A stretch of DNA of 64,000 nucleotides from Sphingomonas faeni (GCF_024273235.1 NZ_JANBVH010000007.1:86338-150337), one strand, 5' to 3'; positions 54,531-63,788 are shown, numbered from the stretch's first letter. The notes: generated by a model from the sequence alone, not told the origin. A program made the numbers and translations.

Positions 54531-54923
54531 TCAGTTTCCCCGGTAGGTCGAATAGCCATAGGGGCTGACGACTACCGGCACATGGTAGTGACCCGCCTTG
54601 TCGGTCACTCGGAACGTCAGCGTGATCTCTGGAAAGAACGGGCTCGCCGACGAGTCAGGGTAGCGCGACATCTCGAATTGAAGCCTGTAGATTCCGGTGT
54701 CGAACGACTTGGCGTCCTTAAAACTGCGGACACGACCATCGGCATCGGTAGTCGCGGTGCCGACCTTCTGCCAGCGTCCGTCATCAGCACGCTTCGAGAG
54801 GGTTACAGGTACAGCCTCACCGCCAACGCCTCGGGCGAGGTCAAGAACGTGGGTGGAGATATCGGCTGCCGCGGCGGGGGTGGCGACTGCGCCGAGCAAA
54901 AGAGCGAGAGCGATGGCCTTCAT
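54531..54923 (-). CDS. uraH: 5-hydroxyisourate hydrolase, exported (transthyretin-like)
   Basis: A 130-residue protein: signal peptide (ALALLLGAVATPAAA) then the transthyretin-like HIUase fold. ISTHVLDLARGVGGEAVPV supplies the first active-site His, and the end YHVPVVVSPYGYSTYRGN carries the family YRGS-type C-terminus with N for S. It hydrolyses 5-hydroxyisourate, the product of urate oxidation, to OHCU. A periplasmic location is unusual but known. The ATG overlaps the amidohydrolase stop (ATGA). Confidence 0.87.
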   Translation of the reverse strand: MKAIALALLLGAVATPAAAADISTHVLDLARGVGGEAVPVTLSKRADDGRWQKVGTATTDADGRVRSFKDAKSFDTGIYRLQFEMSRYPDSSASPFFPEITLTFRVTDKAGHYHVPVVVSPYGYSTYRGN

Positions 54924-56152
54924 GAGCGATATCCTTGCTGAGTGTCGTGTCTGGAAAAGAGGGTGTCGAGTAGCGAGGTGCTCGATGGTACGATCGCGCC
55001 TCGCTGCACAAGGCGACGGTCGCGCGGCGGAGCAGCGACCGCGGCAGCGGTGTTCTCCGCATCGGTTATGATGAACGTCGCTTCGTCACCGATAGCCAAG
55101 CCGTAGCGTTCCAGGCCCAGAACCGCTGCTGCGTCCGTCGTGGCCATATCCAGCGCGGTCGTGAGATCGCCGTCGGTGAAGAAACCTGATCGATACCCGA
55201 TCATCATCGCCCGCCCGAGCATGTCGGCATCGCCGTACGGCCACCAGGCATCGCGGATATTGTCGTTGCCGGCAAACAGACGCACGCCTGCACCACGCAG
55301 GACGTTGATCGGCGGGAATGCGCGGTTGCCCGGTGCATTGGTCATGATTGTTACGCCGGCTTCCGCCAGAATATCAGCGGTACGGGCAACTTCGTCCGGC
55401 TCGACATCGCCGAGCGCGTAGGCGTGGCTTACGACGACCTTGCCCTGCATTGCGCCTGCGGTTGTTCGTGCAGCGATCCGGCGAAGTTGCTCGATCCCCT
55501 GCCAACCGGGCTCGTGGAGGTGGATATCGATCTTTACACCGTGCCGTTCGGCTACGCCGAACACCACGTCGAGGTGTGCGTCGGCATCACCGTCGAACGC
55601 TGAAGGGTCCAGCCCGCCGACGACGCCTGCTCCTTCCCGGATAGCCGCATCAAGCAGGTCGGCGGTCCCAGGTGATGCAAGGATGCCGGCCTGTGGAAAC
55701 GCGACGATTTCGACATCGACGCGGTTCTGCCAAGGCTCGCACGCCGCCATTACGGCGTGGAGATTGGCGAGGCCCAGTGAGGCATCGATGTCGACATGGC
55801 TGCGCATTGCGACCGTGCCGAAGCTATGTGCCTGCGCGAGTAGCGCATGCGCACGGTCGGTGACTGGCAATGCAGCTGCAAGCAGCTGCTTCTCGATACC
55901 CAGGCGTTCGCCAAGGCTGTCAGCAAGGCAATGCGGACGCCAGCTATCGCCGACGAAGCTCTTGTCGAGATGAATATGGTCTTCGACAAATGCGGGAAGA
56001 ACCAGAAGCCCTGCGAGGTCGATGACATCTGCATTGGCCGCCAAGGATGCCGGTTCGACGAACTGACCGTCTGACACCGCCAGATTGCCCGTCCGACCAT
56101 CTTTCATCAAGGCGTTTCGGTACAGGCGGGGTGCTTGGACGGCGTTACGCAA
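54920..56152 (-). CDS. Amidohydrolase, cytosine deaminase-like
   Basis: A 410-residue metal-dependent hydrolase. VLPAFVEDHIHLDKSFVGD gives the HxH metal pair, MRSHVDID a further part, KIDIHLHEPGWQG and VVSHAYALGD the other metal His, and FAGNDNIRDAWWPYG the catalytic Asp. The pattern is that of cytosine deaminase and related N-heterocycle deaminases. The start is TTG, supported by AGGAG seven bases upstream and by the N-terminal strand RLYRNALM. It heads an operon with the isourate hydrolase. Confidence 0.83.
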   Translation of the reverse strand: MRNAVQAPRLYRNALMKDGRTGNLAVSDGQFVEPASLAANADVIDLAGLLVLPAFVEDHIHLDKSFVGDSWRPHCLADSLGERLGIEKQLLAAALPVTDRAHALLAQAHSFGTVAMRSHVDIDASLGLANLHAVMAACEPWQNRVDVEIVAFPQAGILASPGTADLLDAAIREGAGVVGGLDPSAFDGDADAHLDVVFGVAERHGVKIDIHLHEPGWQGIEQLRRIAARTTAGAMQGKVVVSHAYALGDVEPDEVARTADILAEAGVTIMTNAPGNRAFPPINVLRGAGVRLFAGNDNIRDAWWPYGDADMLGRAMMIGYRSGFFTDGDLTTALDMATTDAAAVLGLERYGLAIGDEATFIITDAENTAAAVAAPPRDRRLVQRGAIVPSSTSLLDTLFSRHDTQQGYRS

Positions 56153-56253
56153 ATCAGCGCTCCTAGGCTTGGCGAAATTCGCAAGTGAGCGCGCATAACG
56201 ACATTTACGAATGAAATATTTGAATGATCAGCATTCAGGAATAGAATGACCAT

Positions 56254-57129
56254 ATGCTTGACCCGAGATTGCTCCGTACCTTTGTCGCAATCGCCGATGC
56301 GGCGAGCTTCACAACCGCAGCCGATCGTCTCAATTCTACCCAGTCGACGGTCAGCCAGCATCTTGGACGGCTGGAAGCGGCGGTCGGGCAGTCGCTAATT
56401 GATCGATCGGCAAGGCCTATTTCGCCGACGCCTTCGGGCGAGCGGTTGCTGGGCTATGCACGCCGATTGCTGGCCTTGCAGGATGAGGCGCAGACATTGC
56501 TTGCCGACCCATCGGGAACGATCACGATCCGGATCGGGGTGCCCGACGATGTTGTTACGCAGGCCATGAGCCGTCAGTTTGCACGTTTTGCAGAACGGCA
56601 TCGTGAAATCCGGCTAGATGTGACCACAGGCCTCAGCCGCGATCTTACGAAACGATTCAGAGCCGGCGAATTCGATATCGCCATCGTGAAGGAAGCGATA
56701 GCAGATGGCGACGCCCGCGCCAGCTTCTCCGAACCTCTTGGCTGGTTCGAAGCCAGAGAAATTTACAATGACTGGCCCGACCCTATCCCTCTGGTGACGT
56801 TTCCCCCGGGCGGACTGTACCGCGATCTTATGATCGACAGGATCGAGCGCGAGCGGAGGACGTGGTACATCGCATTCACCGGGAACAGTCTGGGCAGCGT
56901 CCTGTCCGCGATCGAGGCTGGGCTAGGGGTATCAGTTCTGCCGATCAGCACGACGGGGGCACATGCCGTTCGTCCCAGTTCTATCTTCAATGCGGATGCG
57001 CCGTTGGTGGTGTCGATCTATGCTTGGGAAAGCAACGGCGCGACGAGAGAACTCGTCGCTGCAATGAGCAAGACGCTGTCGGACCGTCAGGGCGAGCAGG
57101 TTAGTTCTAAACCTCTCGACGAAAGGTAA
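56254..57129 (+). CDS. LysR family transcriptional regulator
   Basis: A 291-residue LysR protein with N-terminal helix-turn-helix (LLRTFVAIADAASFTTAADRLNSTQSTVSQHLGRLE) and a two-lobed effector domain from about residue 90 (ITIRIGVPDDVVTQ; GLGVSVLPIS). It is divergent from the amidohydrolase-uraH operon across a 100-base AT-rich gap, the usual arrangement for a LysR activator and its target. The effector may be a purine or related heterocycle, by context. Confidence 0.9.
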   Translation: MLDPRLLRTFVAIADAASFTTAADRLNSTQSTVSQHLGRLEAAVGQSLIDRSARPISPTPSGERLLGYARRLLALQDEAQTLLADPSGTITIRIGVPDDVVTQAMSRQFARFAERHREIRLDVTTGLSRDLTKRFRAGEFDIAIVKEAIADGDARASFSEPLGWFEAREIYNDWPDPIPLVTFPPGGLYRDLMIDRIERERRTWYIAFTGNSLGSVLSAIEAGLGVSVLPISTTGAHAVRPSSIFNADAPLVVSIYAWESNGATRELVAAMSKTLSDRQGEQVSSKPLDER

Positions 57130-57426
57130 TATGCTTGCGGGCCCTAACCGCTCCGATTCCTGCAGGTGCCACGTTCGGCGGCCGGCTTGTGCGTGTAGCT
57201 GTTGGCTTGAAATAGGCCGTGCGTAATGTCGCCTATCGACGCTTTCCTCTTCAAAGCGGACCATCCGCAATCCTCCCATTATCGCCGTTAAGCGGTCGGA
57301 TGTGTGGAAAACCGGTCCCAATCACGAATGTGCGACAAACAAGGTGGTTCGCACAGGTCAAGGAATGATCGACTGGATCGATCAATGGGCCAGGAGGCGT
57401 AACAACCCCGACCGAGCCATTCGACT
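57130..57426. other. Gene-free stretch
   Basis: Just under 300 bases between the LysR gene and the convergent MerR gene, with no recognisable gene, hairpin with T tract or repeat. Confidence 0.4.
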
Positions 57427-57831
57427 CTAGTTATCCGGCTGCTCGAACGAGGTCAGGATCGGGCACGGCCCGGCCGCGCCGCTGCCGCACTGTTGAGCGA
57501 GCCGGCGCAGCGATGCGCGGGCATGCTCCAATTCTTCGATCTTGGCGCCTAACGCCGCTATCCGCTCGCTGGCGAGTTCGCGCGCCCGTGTTCGATCGTC
57601 GGTCGCGTCGAGTGCCAGCAATTCCTCGATCTGCGCAAGCGTGAAGCCAGCCGCTTGCGCCGAGCGGATAAAGCGCAGCCGACGAACGTCCTCAACACCG
57701 TAGCGCCTCACGCTTCCGCCGTGTCCGGCGCTGCTCGGTCGCTCAGGCGTCTCCAGCAACCCGCGCCGCTGATAGTAGCGCACGGTCTCGACGCCGACAC
57801 CCGCCCCGCGCGCTAGCCCGGCAATGGTCAT
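57427..57831 (-). CDS. MerR family regulator
   Basis: A 134-residue MerR protein. MTIAGLARGAGVGVETVRYYQRRGLL is the DNA-binding part, a long coiled-coil dimer helix follows, and QQCGSGAAGPCPIL provides two Cys spaced as Cys117 and Cys126 of the mercury MerR. The equivalent of Cys82 is absent (DATDDRTRA), so three-coordinate mercury binding is not expected; another metal or thiol stress is possible. The start was chosen by family alignment; an ATG at 57858 would lie inside the operator. It is divergent from a glutaredoxin-MauE gene. Confidence 0.86.
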   Translation of the reverse strand: MTIAGLARGAGVGVETVRYYQRRGLLETPERPSSAGHGGSVRRYGVEDVRRLRFIRSAQAAGFTLAQIEELLALDATDDRTRARELASERIAALGAKIEELEHARASLRRLAQQCGSGAAGPCPILTSFEQPDN

Positions 57832-57843
57832 TTGCGGCAAGCC

Positions 57844-57875
57844 TTGACTCCGTACCATGGTCCGGACCCTATATG
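57844..57875 (+). promoter_or_regulatory. MerR-type promoter and operator
   Basis: TTGACT (-35, 57844-57849) and TATATG (-10, 57870-57875) are 20 bases apart, the over-long spacing typical of MerR-controlled promoters. The spacer holds the dyad TCCGTACC-AT-GGTCCGGA (57849-57866). It drives the glutaredoxin-MauE gene that starts 41 bases later. Confidence 0.85.
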
Positions 57876-57915
57876 GGTGGCAGCCTGAAAGACACCAGCT
57901 CGAAAGCCGCTGCTC

Positions 57916-58686
57916 ATGACCACGATCGCCGACCCTCGCCGCGCCACCTTGTACCGGATGGTAATGGACAAGCACGTCTGCCCCTACGGCTTGAAGGCCA
58001 AGGATCTGCTGCAACGCCAAGGCTACACCGTTGACGACCGGTGGCTGACCACTCGGGAGGAAACGGACGCTTTCAAGGTCGAGAACGGCGTGAAGACGAC
58101 GCCGCAGACCTTCATCGGGGGCGAGCGGATCGGCGGTTACGACGACGTGCGCCGCCATTTCGGTAAAGCCGTCGCCGATCCCAAGGCAACCACCTACAAG
58201 CCGGTCGCCGCGCTGTTCGCAGTGACTGCGCTGATGGCGCTCGCTGCGAGCCATGCCGCTTACGGCACGCCCTTCACCCTACGAGCGGGCGAGTGGTTCA
58301 TCGGGTTCAGCATGACAGTGCTGGCACTGCTCAAGCTCCAGAACATCGAGAGCTTCGCCACTATGTTCCTTAATTACGACCTGCTCGCGAAGCGCTGGGT
58401 GCGCTACTCCTACATTTACCCCTTCGCGGAGGGCTTGGCGGGCGTGCTGATGATCGCTGGCGTCCTAACCTGGTTGTCGGCGCCGGTCGCGCTGTTCATC
58501 GGGACCGTGGGTGCCGTGTCGGTGTTCAAGGCGGTGTACCTCGATAAACGCGAGCTGAAGTGCGCCTGCGTAGGCGGGTCCAGCAACGTGCCGCTCGGTT
58601 TCCTGTCGCTGACGGAGAATCTCATGATGATCGTAATGGCGGTGTGGATGGCCGTCTCGCCCGCGGCGCTTACGATCGGCCACTGA
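57916..58686 (+). CDS. Glutaredoxin-MauE fusion membrane protein
   Basis: A 256-residue fusion. Residues 1-90 are a glutaredoxin domain with the monothiol active site KHVCPYGLKAK and cis-Pro loop TTPQTFIGG. Residues about 95-256 form a four-helix MauE/DoxX-type membrane domain (VAALFAVTALMALAASHAAYG and later helices) with CACVGGSS in a loop, whose Cys pair could exchange disulfides with the glutaredoxin across the membrane. It is driven by a MerR-type promoter. Possible roles are redox handling of a metal or disulfide; the partner is unknown. Confidence 0.85.
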   Translation: MTTIADPRRATLYRMVMDKHVCPYGLKAKDLLQRQGYTVDDRWLTTREETDAFKVENGVKTTPQTFIGGERIGGYDDVRRHFGKAVADPKATTYKPVAALFAVTALMALAASHAAYGTPFTLRAGEWFIGFSMTVLALLKLQNIESFATMFLNYDLLAKRWVRYSYIYPFAEGLAGVLMIAGVLTWLSAPVALFIGTVGAVSVFKAVYLDKRELKCACVGGSSNVPLGFLSLTENLMMIVMAVWMAVSPAALTIGH

Positions 58687-58847
58687 GGCTTGGGCGGAGC
58701 AAAGCGCGAACCGGCGCTGACGATCACATGCAACCCGGCTTATCGATATGATCGGGTCTCAGCTTAGAGAGGACGCACACAAAGGCTCTAGAAAGTCCAT
58801 GCAATGCGTACTATGTACGGATCATCGCTACAAACAACGGTGCGCAT

Positions 58848-59285
58848 GTGACTCAGGATACGGACGGTGACAAATTCCGCTGGATTATGAAGACCGGTTG
58901 GAAGGGCCTTTGCCCGCGATGCGGCAAGGGACACATGTTTAAGTCATGGCTGAAGGTCGCGGACCGATGCGAGGCCTGCGGTCTTGACTATCGGTTTGCA
59001 GCACCAGACGATGGTCCTGCCTTCTTTTCCCTGTGCATCGTTGCCTTCCCGCTCGCGTTCTTCGTCGTGTGGATCCAGGTGAAATTTGATCCGGTGTGGT
59101 GGGTGCATCTTTTCACGTCGCTCCCAGTCATGCTTTTGGGATGTCTGCTGCCGCTGCACCCCATCAAAGGCTGGCTGGTCGCCTCTCAGTACGTAAACCG
59201 TGCTCAGGAGGCTGGCACGGGTAAGATCTGGGATCAGCTTCACGGCCGGGAAAATACGAAGGATAGCAGTAACTTCGACGATTAA
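58848..59285 (+). CDS. DUF983 family zinc-ribbon membrane protein
   Basis: A 145-residue DUF983 protein: an N-terminal zinc ribbon (LCPRCGKGHMF and RCEACGLDY), DDGPAFF motif, then two membrane helices (IVAFPLAFFVVWIQV; VMLLGCLLPLHPIKGWL). The GTG start has no strong ribosome site, but the family begins about here. Function is unknown; no operon partner is obvious. Confidence 0.85.
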   Translation: MTQDTDGDKFRWIMKTGWKGLCPRCGKGHMFKSWLKVADRCEACGLDYRFAAPDDGPAFFSLCIVAFPLAFFVVWIQVKFDPVWWVHLFTSLPVMLLGCLLPLHPIKGWLVASQYVNRAQEAGTGKIWDQLHGRENTKDSSNFDD

Positions 59286-59327
59286 TCCGGCCACAGGTCT
59301 CGTCAGATTCATTCCTGGAAGCGGTTT

Positions 59328-59636
59328 ATGCGCTCGTTAATACCTGATGCCCGGCGCATCGCTGCTTCATACCTAAACTCTACGGGGCGCCCGGCCGACG
59401 CTCGCACGGTGCTCGCCGGCAGCGGAGACGATTATGTCGAAGTCCGTGTCGCCCTACAGGCGCTCAGTGAAATAGCAGCGCGTATGAGTCGCGCTGAGCG
59501 GGCGCTAGCGTGTTACGCCGATGAAACCTTCTGGGAGGCTGACTGCGCGGAAGCCTCGCTCGCCTTCCACGATCATGGCGAAATCGCGCGATCGGCATTG
59601 GCCGGCAAAGAGCTTTACGCCCTTCACCGCGACTGA
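59328..59636 (+). CDS. Hypothetical protein (102 aa)
   Basis: A 102-residue helical protein (MRSLIPDARRIAASYLNST to KELYALHRD) with GGAAG eight bases before the ATG. The chain has TPR-like character (ADARTVLAG, VALQALSEIAARM) but is too short for a clear repeat. No function is recognised. Confidence 0.5.
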   Translation: MRSLIPDARRIAASYLNSTGRPADARTVLAGSGDDYVEVRVALQALSEIAARMSRAERALACYADETFWEADCAEASLAFHDHGEIARSALAGKELYALHRD

Positions 59637-59700
59637 ATTCAAACGCGATTTTGTCTGCGCTATGCATGGACTTTGTACGCAGCACATATATATGAGAACC

Positions 59701-61086
59701 ATGCAAACCTGGAAACCCGATATCGAGTCCTTTTCAGGACCAAAGTACCTTGCGATTGCTGAGGCGATCTCGAAAGATATCGAGGCCGGACGCCTTCTCG
59801 CCGGTACGCGCCTGCCGCCCCAGCGTGTTCTTGCCGACACGCTGAGCGTCGATCTGACGACGGTGACTCGTGCTTACGGCGAGGCGCAGCGGCTCGGGCT
59901 GATCGAGGGTGACGGCCGGCGTGGTAGCTTCGTTCGGCAGAAGAAAGTCGACGCTCCAAAGATCAGCTACAGCGAGCCGGCCGATACCGGAATGAACGCG
60001 CCGCCTGAAATTCCAGGCGCACTCCTTGCCGCAGCGTTCCGACGATCTGCGGACGCATTGCTGACCCGTTCTGATGTGGCTGCGCCGTTCCAGTATCAGC
60101 CGAGTGGTGGCATGATCGTGGCTCGCGAAGCTGGTGCCGATCTGTTGAGCGCTCGCGGCGTTCCATGCCACGACGACACCGTTCTGGTGACGGCGGGCGG
60201 GCAGCATGCCCTGCACGCGATCGTTAGCGCAGAGCTGCAACCTGGCGACACCGTAGCAGTCGCCGCATACATCTATCCGGGGTTCCAATCGGTCGCCCGC
60301 CGGTACGGCTTGCGCCTGTGCGTCGTAGCGTCGGATGCGGAAGGCCTGGTCGCGGAAGCGCTCGACGCCGCCTGTGCTCAAGGCAGTGTGCGTGCTGTAT
60401 ATGTCGTACCTACCAACGATAATCCGACGACTGCGACAATGGGCGTGGACCGGCGCAAGGCGATCGCCACTGTCGCAGAACAGCACGGTCTGATCGTCAT
60501 CGAGGATGACGCGTATGGTCTCCTGCCGGAACGGCCGTTGCCCCCGATCGCATCGTTCGCAGAGGATCGGACCTGGCACATCGCCAGCGTGTCGAAGATT
60601 TTATCGCCTGGTCTGCGGATCGCGTGGCTGCGTGCACCCACAGTCGCACAGGCATGGCGACTAGCGGCAGACGTGCACGAAACCGCAATCATGGCACCAC
60701 CGCTCAATGCAGCGGTCGTGGCGGACTGGATTGGCAGCGGAGTGTTTCAGCAGCTCACCAACGCGGTTCGGGTCGAAGCACAAGCTCGTCAGGCGATCGT
60801 GGCAAAGTTTCTCGATCCGCAAGGGTTCCAGTCGCAGCCGGAAGGGTATCATCTGTGGATGCCGCTCCCTGCGGACGCCAATCCTGGTGAGATCGTGAAC
60901 ACATTGCGTCCGCACGGCTTATCCGTGGTGGGTGCAGAGGTATTCGCAGTTGACCGGACAAGCGTTTCACCTGCGTTGCGCGTGTCGATCGGGGGCACTC
61001 TTCCCCGTGAACGTCTTGAACGTGGCTTGCGCTTACTGGGTGCGATGACCGCCCCAAACGCGACCAGAAAGATCTCGCTGGTCTGA
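59701..61086 (+). CDS. MocR-type GntR/aminotransferase regulator
   Basis: A 461-residue PLP-dependent regulator. Residues about 15-80 are a GntR winged helix (IAEAISKDIEAGRLLAGTRLPPQRVLADTLSVDLTTVTRAYGEA), and residues about 110-460 an aminotransferase class I fold with VTAGGQHALHAIV, PTNDNPTTATM, VIEDDAYG (Asp-binding of PLP) and SVSKILSPGLRIAWL, where Lys forms the Schiff base. MocR proteins control PLP, GABA or taurine genes; the target here is unknown. An in-frame ATG at 59692 is an alternative start. Confidence 0.88.
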   Translation: MQTWKPDIESFSGPKYLAIAEAISKDIEAGRLLAGTRLPPQRVLADTLSVDLTTVTRAYGEAQRLGLIEGDGRRGSFVRQKKVDAPKISYSEPADTGMNAPPEIPGALLAAAFRRSADALLTRSDVAAPFQYQPSGGMIVAREAGADLLSARGVPCHDDTVLVTAGGQHALHAIVSAELQPGDTVAVAAYIYPGFQSVARRYGLRLCVVASDAEGLVAEALDAACAQGSVRAVYVVPTNDNPTTATMGVDRRKAIATVAEQHGLIVIEDDAYGLLPERPLPPIASFAEDRTWHIASVSKILSPGLRIAWLRAPTVAQAWRLAADVHETAIMAPPLNAAVVADWIGSGVFQQLTNAVRVEAQARQAIVAKFLDPQGFQSQPEGYHLWMPLPADANPGEIVNTLRPHGLSVVGAEVFAVDRTSVSPALRVSIGGTLPRERLERGLRLLGAMTAPNATRKISLV

Positions 61087-61115
61087 ACCTATGCTGTTGC
61101 CCCTGATCGATCACA

Positions 61116-61334
61116 TCACAGAAAGACTTCCCCCTGTACATCACGCACTATCCGTTGATCTACGTTTACACCGCATGGGTGGTGGACAACCGGATCCCGC
61201 CACAGCGCGGAGCGATCTGGGGTGTCGTTCTGGTGGGCATGGCGGTGGCGATCGCCTATGCCAGTCTGAAACTCTACGACGAGCCGATGCGCCGATGGCT
61301 TGGCGCCCGCTTCCTGACGAGAAATGGATTCTAA
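61116..61334 (+). pseudogene. Acyltransferase-3 family C-terminal fragment
   Basis: In frame, SQKDFPLYITHYPLIYVYTAW is followed by VVDNRIPPQRGAIWG and ends KLYDEPMRRWLGARF, the final two helices and tail of a membrane acyltransferase that acylates surface polysaccharide. The catalytic N-terminal helices are absent upstream, where the MocR gene ends. This is a relic. Confidence 0.65.
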
Positions 61335-61469
61335 AGCCGACCGGAGAGTGAATCGAGCGATCTCAACAGCTTGGGTCGACCGGGGTTGCGGAGACGACTT
61401 GGACCACATAGGCTGGAACGAAACTGCGGCTTGCGCTGCCGTGTAGATGTGCGGTTCTTACGTTCAGGA

Positions 61470-61778
61470 ATGCAAGTGGCAAACGACTTTCCTGATGATC
61501 GATCCCTGGTGGTCTATGAGACTGGGGCCCGACTGCACGCGAGCACGCTGGCATGGTCGGAGGAAGCCCTTGCCAGCCTCAGCAGCACGGATGATGAAGG
61601 ACGCAGGTTGCGGCTTCTTGTTCTCCGCGAGCAAGCCCGCCGCGGTCTGCGATTGATGGAATCGTTGGCTGCTACATGGCGCTGCGATCGTGCACAGCGC
61701 CGGGAATGGCGCGGTCGGACCGAACGGTTGATACAACAGCGATACGAGAATCTCTCTGCACGACATAAGCCGCGCTGA
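61470..61778 (+). CDS. Hypothetical protein (102 aa)
   Basis: A 102-residue hydrophilic protein (MQVANDFPDDRSLVVYETG to YENLSARHKPR), Arg- and Glu-rich and predicted helical in its second half. AGGA directly precedes the ATG with short spacing. No family recognised; it could be a spurious frame. Confidence 0.38.
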   Translation: MQVANDFPDDRSLVVYETGARLHASTLAWSEEALASLSSTDDEGRRLRLLVLREQARRGLRLMESLAATWRCDRAQRREWRGRTERLIQQRYENLSARHKPR

Positions 61779-61914
61779 CTCAGTCAGCGAGGAAGTCCGT
61801 GCTCGTCGCTCAACGATTTGACCTATGGCGTTTTCTGAGCAGGCGGCGTCCGGTGCGCGAAGCTGTCAGGTGTGACAACAATCCCATCGGGATTGGTCCA
61901 CGCGGTCGCACCGC

Positions 61915-62040
61915 CTATCTAACCGGCGTTGTTGCCCCTTTAAGGACTGACAGGGGTTCGCGGATTTGCGCGATGAGCTCGCGTGGTGATCGATAGCGCA
62001 AAGCGCGGTGCGGGTGCACCGCTATAATGGGCGAACCGGC
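61915..62040 (-). mobile_element. IS3-type transposase OrfB C-terminal remnant
   Basis: The minus strand reads VHPHRALRYRSPRELIAQIR and EPLSVLKGATTPVR to a stop, matching the end of IS3-family OrfB transposases (RPHxALGYRSPREF). Upstream the frame soon loses likeness and the DDE residues are absent. Inverted repeats were not located. It is a short scar of an insertion sequence. Confidence 0.6.
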
Positions 62041-62141
62041 CAGGCGGTTGGTCGATAACGCTCTGCATATTGGGCCTCGCGGGTCATTTGGAGGGCTACC
62101 TCAGATTGTAACCTATTGGCGCTTTCGAAACGGCATTCCTG

Positions 62142-63704
62142 CTAGGCTGTTGCCTCCAGATCCTGCAGACTGCGCCCGCGGGTTTCTTGCCCGGCGCGGG
62201 ATATGAGTATTGCCGACACGCCCATTGGCACGATCAGAGCGATTGCTGCGCCACCAAGCGTTGGGATCAATCCGGCGAAAGCCCCAAGCTGGACCGCTAC
62301 CCCGCCGAACTTGCTGCTCGCCGCGATCAGCCCGGTTGCACGCCCACGCACCTCCGTCGCATAGTTCTCAGCGGCGTACGGAAGTAGCACCGCGATCAAT
62401 CCGTTGGTTCCCACCACTAGCAGCGCGATCACAGCGATCAGCAGAGGTGGCCACGACAGGGTCTGCGCGGGCAGCATTGCGCCGACCAATCCGGCCAGCG
62501 TCAGCAGCACCGTGCCGATCAGCGTCCGCTTGCCGCTCCACCTGCTGTACAGCACAGCGGCAATCATGATCGTGGGCAGCGCGACTATAGCAGAGCTGGC
62601 GATGATGCCACTGGCGATCTCGGCGCTGAAGCCGCGATCTTGCAGGTCGGTCGGCAGCCACAAGAGTAGCCCGAAATTGACGAAGCTCCACGACAGCGCG
62701 GTGATCACGAGCGCAACTGTCAACTCGTGTTGGTTTGTCGCTACCGGCAACGCGTCTGTCGGCAAATTTGTGGGCGCGCGTCGTACGATGCCGAACCGCT
62801 GCGTCATGGCAGCTAGCTCCGTATGCATTCCACGTTGCAGCAGAAAGCGGGGTGACTCAGGAATCCAGCGCGCCATCGCGAGCAGTAGTAGGCCGGTCGG
62901 AAACCCCTGCAACCATAGGCTCCGCCAGCCGAACAGGGGTTCAAACACGTGCGCCGCACCGCTCGCCGCTAGATAGCCACCGACCAAGCCTGTCCCCCCA
63001 ACCAACACCAGCACCCAGCTGCGATGCCGAGGTGGCATGACCTCGGTGAGCAGGGTATAGACCACGGGCAGCATGCCGCCCGCCGAACATCCCATCAGGA
63101 AGCACATCACGAGGTTCCAGCCATAGGACGGCATCGCGCCGCAGATTGACGTGGAGACGAACAGGATCGTCGACAGCAGGATCGACACGCGACGCCCATA
63201 GATGTCGGCCAGCCAGCCCCACAGGAACGATCCGATTGTCGTGCCCGTCAGCGCGACGAAAGGCAGCAGCGCTGCGGTCGATTTGGCCATGCCATACTCA
63301 CCGCGCATGCCAGGCAGCACGAAACCGAGCGTCGCAGGTTTCATGGTGTCTATGATCAGGCCGAGCGTCAGGACCAGCAGCACAGCCGTATGCGACCGCG
63401 TCAACGGCGTATCGTCGGGGGCTTCGAATGTTACGCCGTTACTCGCCTCTCGGTCAGGACGCTTCTGAGGAAGTGCGCCGAAGATCGCGGCCGGAACGCC
63501 GAGTCCGATTAACGCCATCCCGAGATACATCCAGCCGTCCATCGGCATGCCCGACAGATTGTTACCCATGGTGTGGGCCATGGCGAGCATTGGAAGGTGG
63601 AGCAGCACGCCCGCGCTGATGGCGACGCACCCCGTCCAAAACAGTGGCCACCGCTCGCCAACTACGGATTGCCTACCAATCACGTTCTGTACCACAGCAT
63701 CCAC
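62142..63704 (-). CDS. MFS transporter, aromatic acid/H+ symporter type
   Basis: A 520-residue major facilitator protein with 12 predicted helices plus two extra N-terminal hydrophobic segments (FWTGCVAISAGVLLHLPMLAMA; WMYLGMALIGLGVPAAIFGAL) before the core. The loop motif GWLADIYGRRVSILL after helix 2 and MPPRHRSWVLVLVGG are typical of the aromatic acid symporter and sugar-porter-like groups. The start is GTG with a weak ribosome site. Substrate is not assigned. It is not in an operon with a visible catabolic gene. Confidence 0.8.
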   Translation of the reverse strand: MDAVVQNVIGRQSVVGERWPLFWTGCVAISAGVLLHLPMLAMAHTMGNNLSGMPMDGWMYLGMALIGLGVPAAIFGALPQKRPDREASNGVTFEAPDDTPLTRSHTAVLLVLTLGLIIDTMKPATLGFVLPGMRGEYGMAKSTAALLPFVALTGTTIGSFLWGWLADIYGRRVSILLSTILFVSTSICGAMPSYGWNLVMCFLMGCSAGGMLPVVYTLLTEVMPPRHRSWVLVLVGGTGLVGGYLAASGAAHVFEPLFGWRSLWLQGFPTGLLLLAMARWIPESPRFLLQRGMHTELAAMTQRFGIVRRAPTNLPTDALPVATNQHELTVALVITALSWSFVNFGLLLWLPTDLQDRGFSAEIASGIIASSAIVALPTIMIAAVLYSRWSGKRTLIGTVLLTLAGLVGAMLPAQTLSWPPLLIAVIALLVVGTNGLIAVLLPYAAENYATEVRGRATGLIAASSKFGGVAVQLGAFAGLIPTLGGAAIALIVPMGVSAILISRAGQETRGRSLQDLEATA

Positions 63705-63788
63705 CCCAACTCTTTACTCACGGGTCAGTACGCCAAAACTCGTCGAAAAATATATCGTCGTTTATTACACGGCTAGTATTGGACGAAA

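Noticed and set aside
58416..58733. Antisense frame over the glutaredoxin-MauE gene
   Set aside because: It is a mirror of the membrane helices of the real gene.
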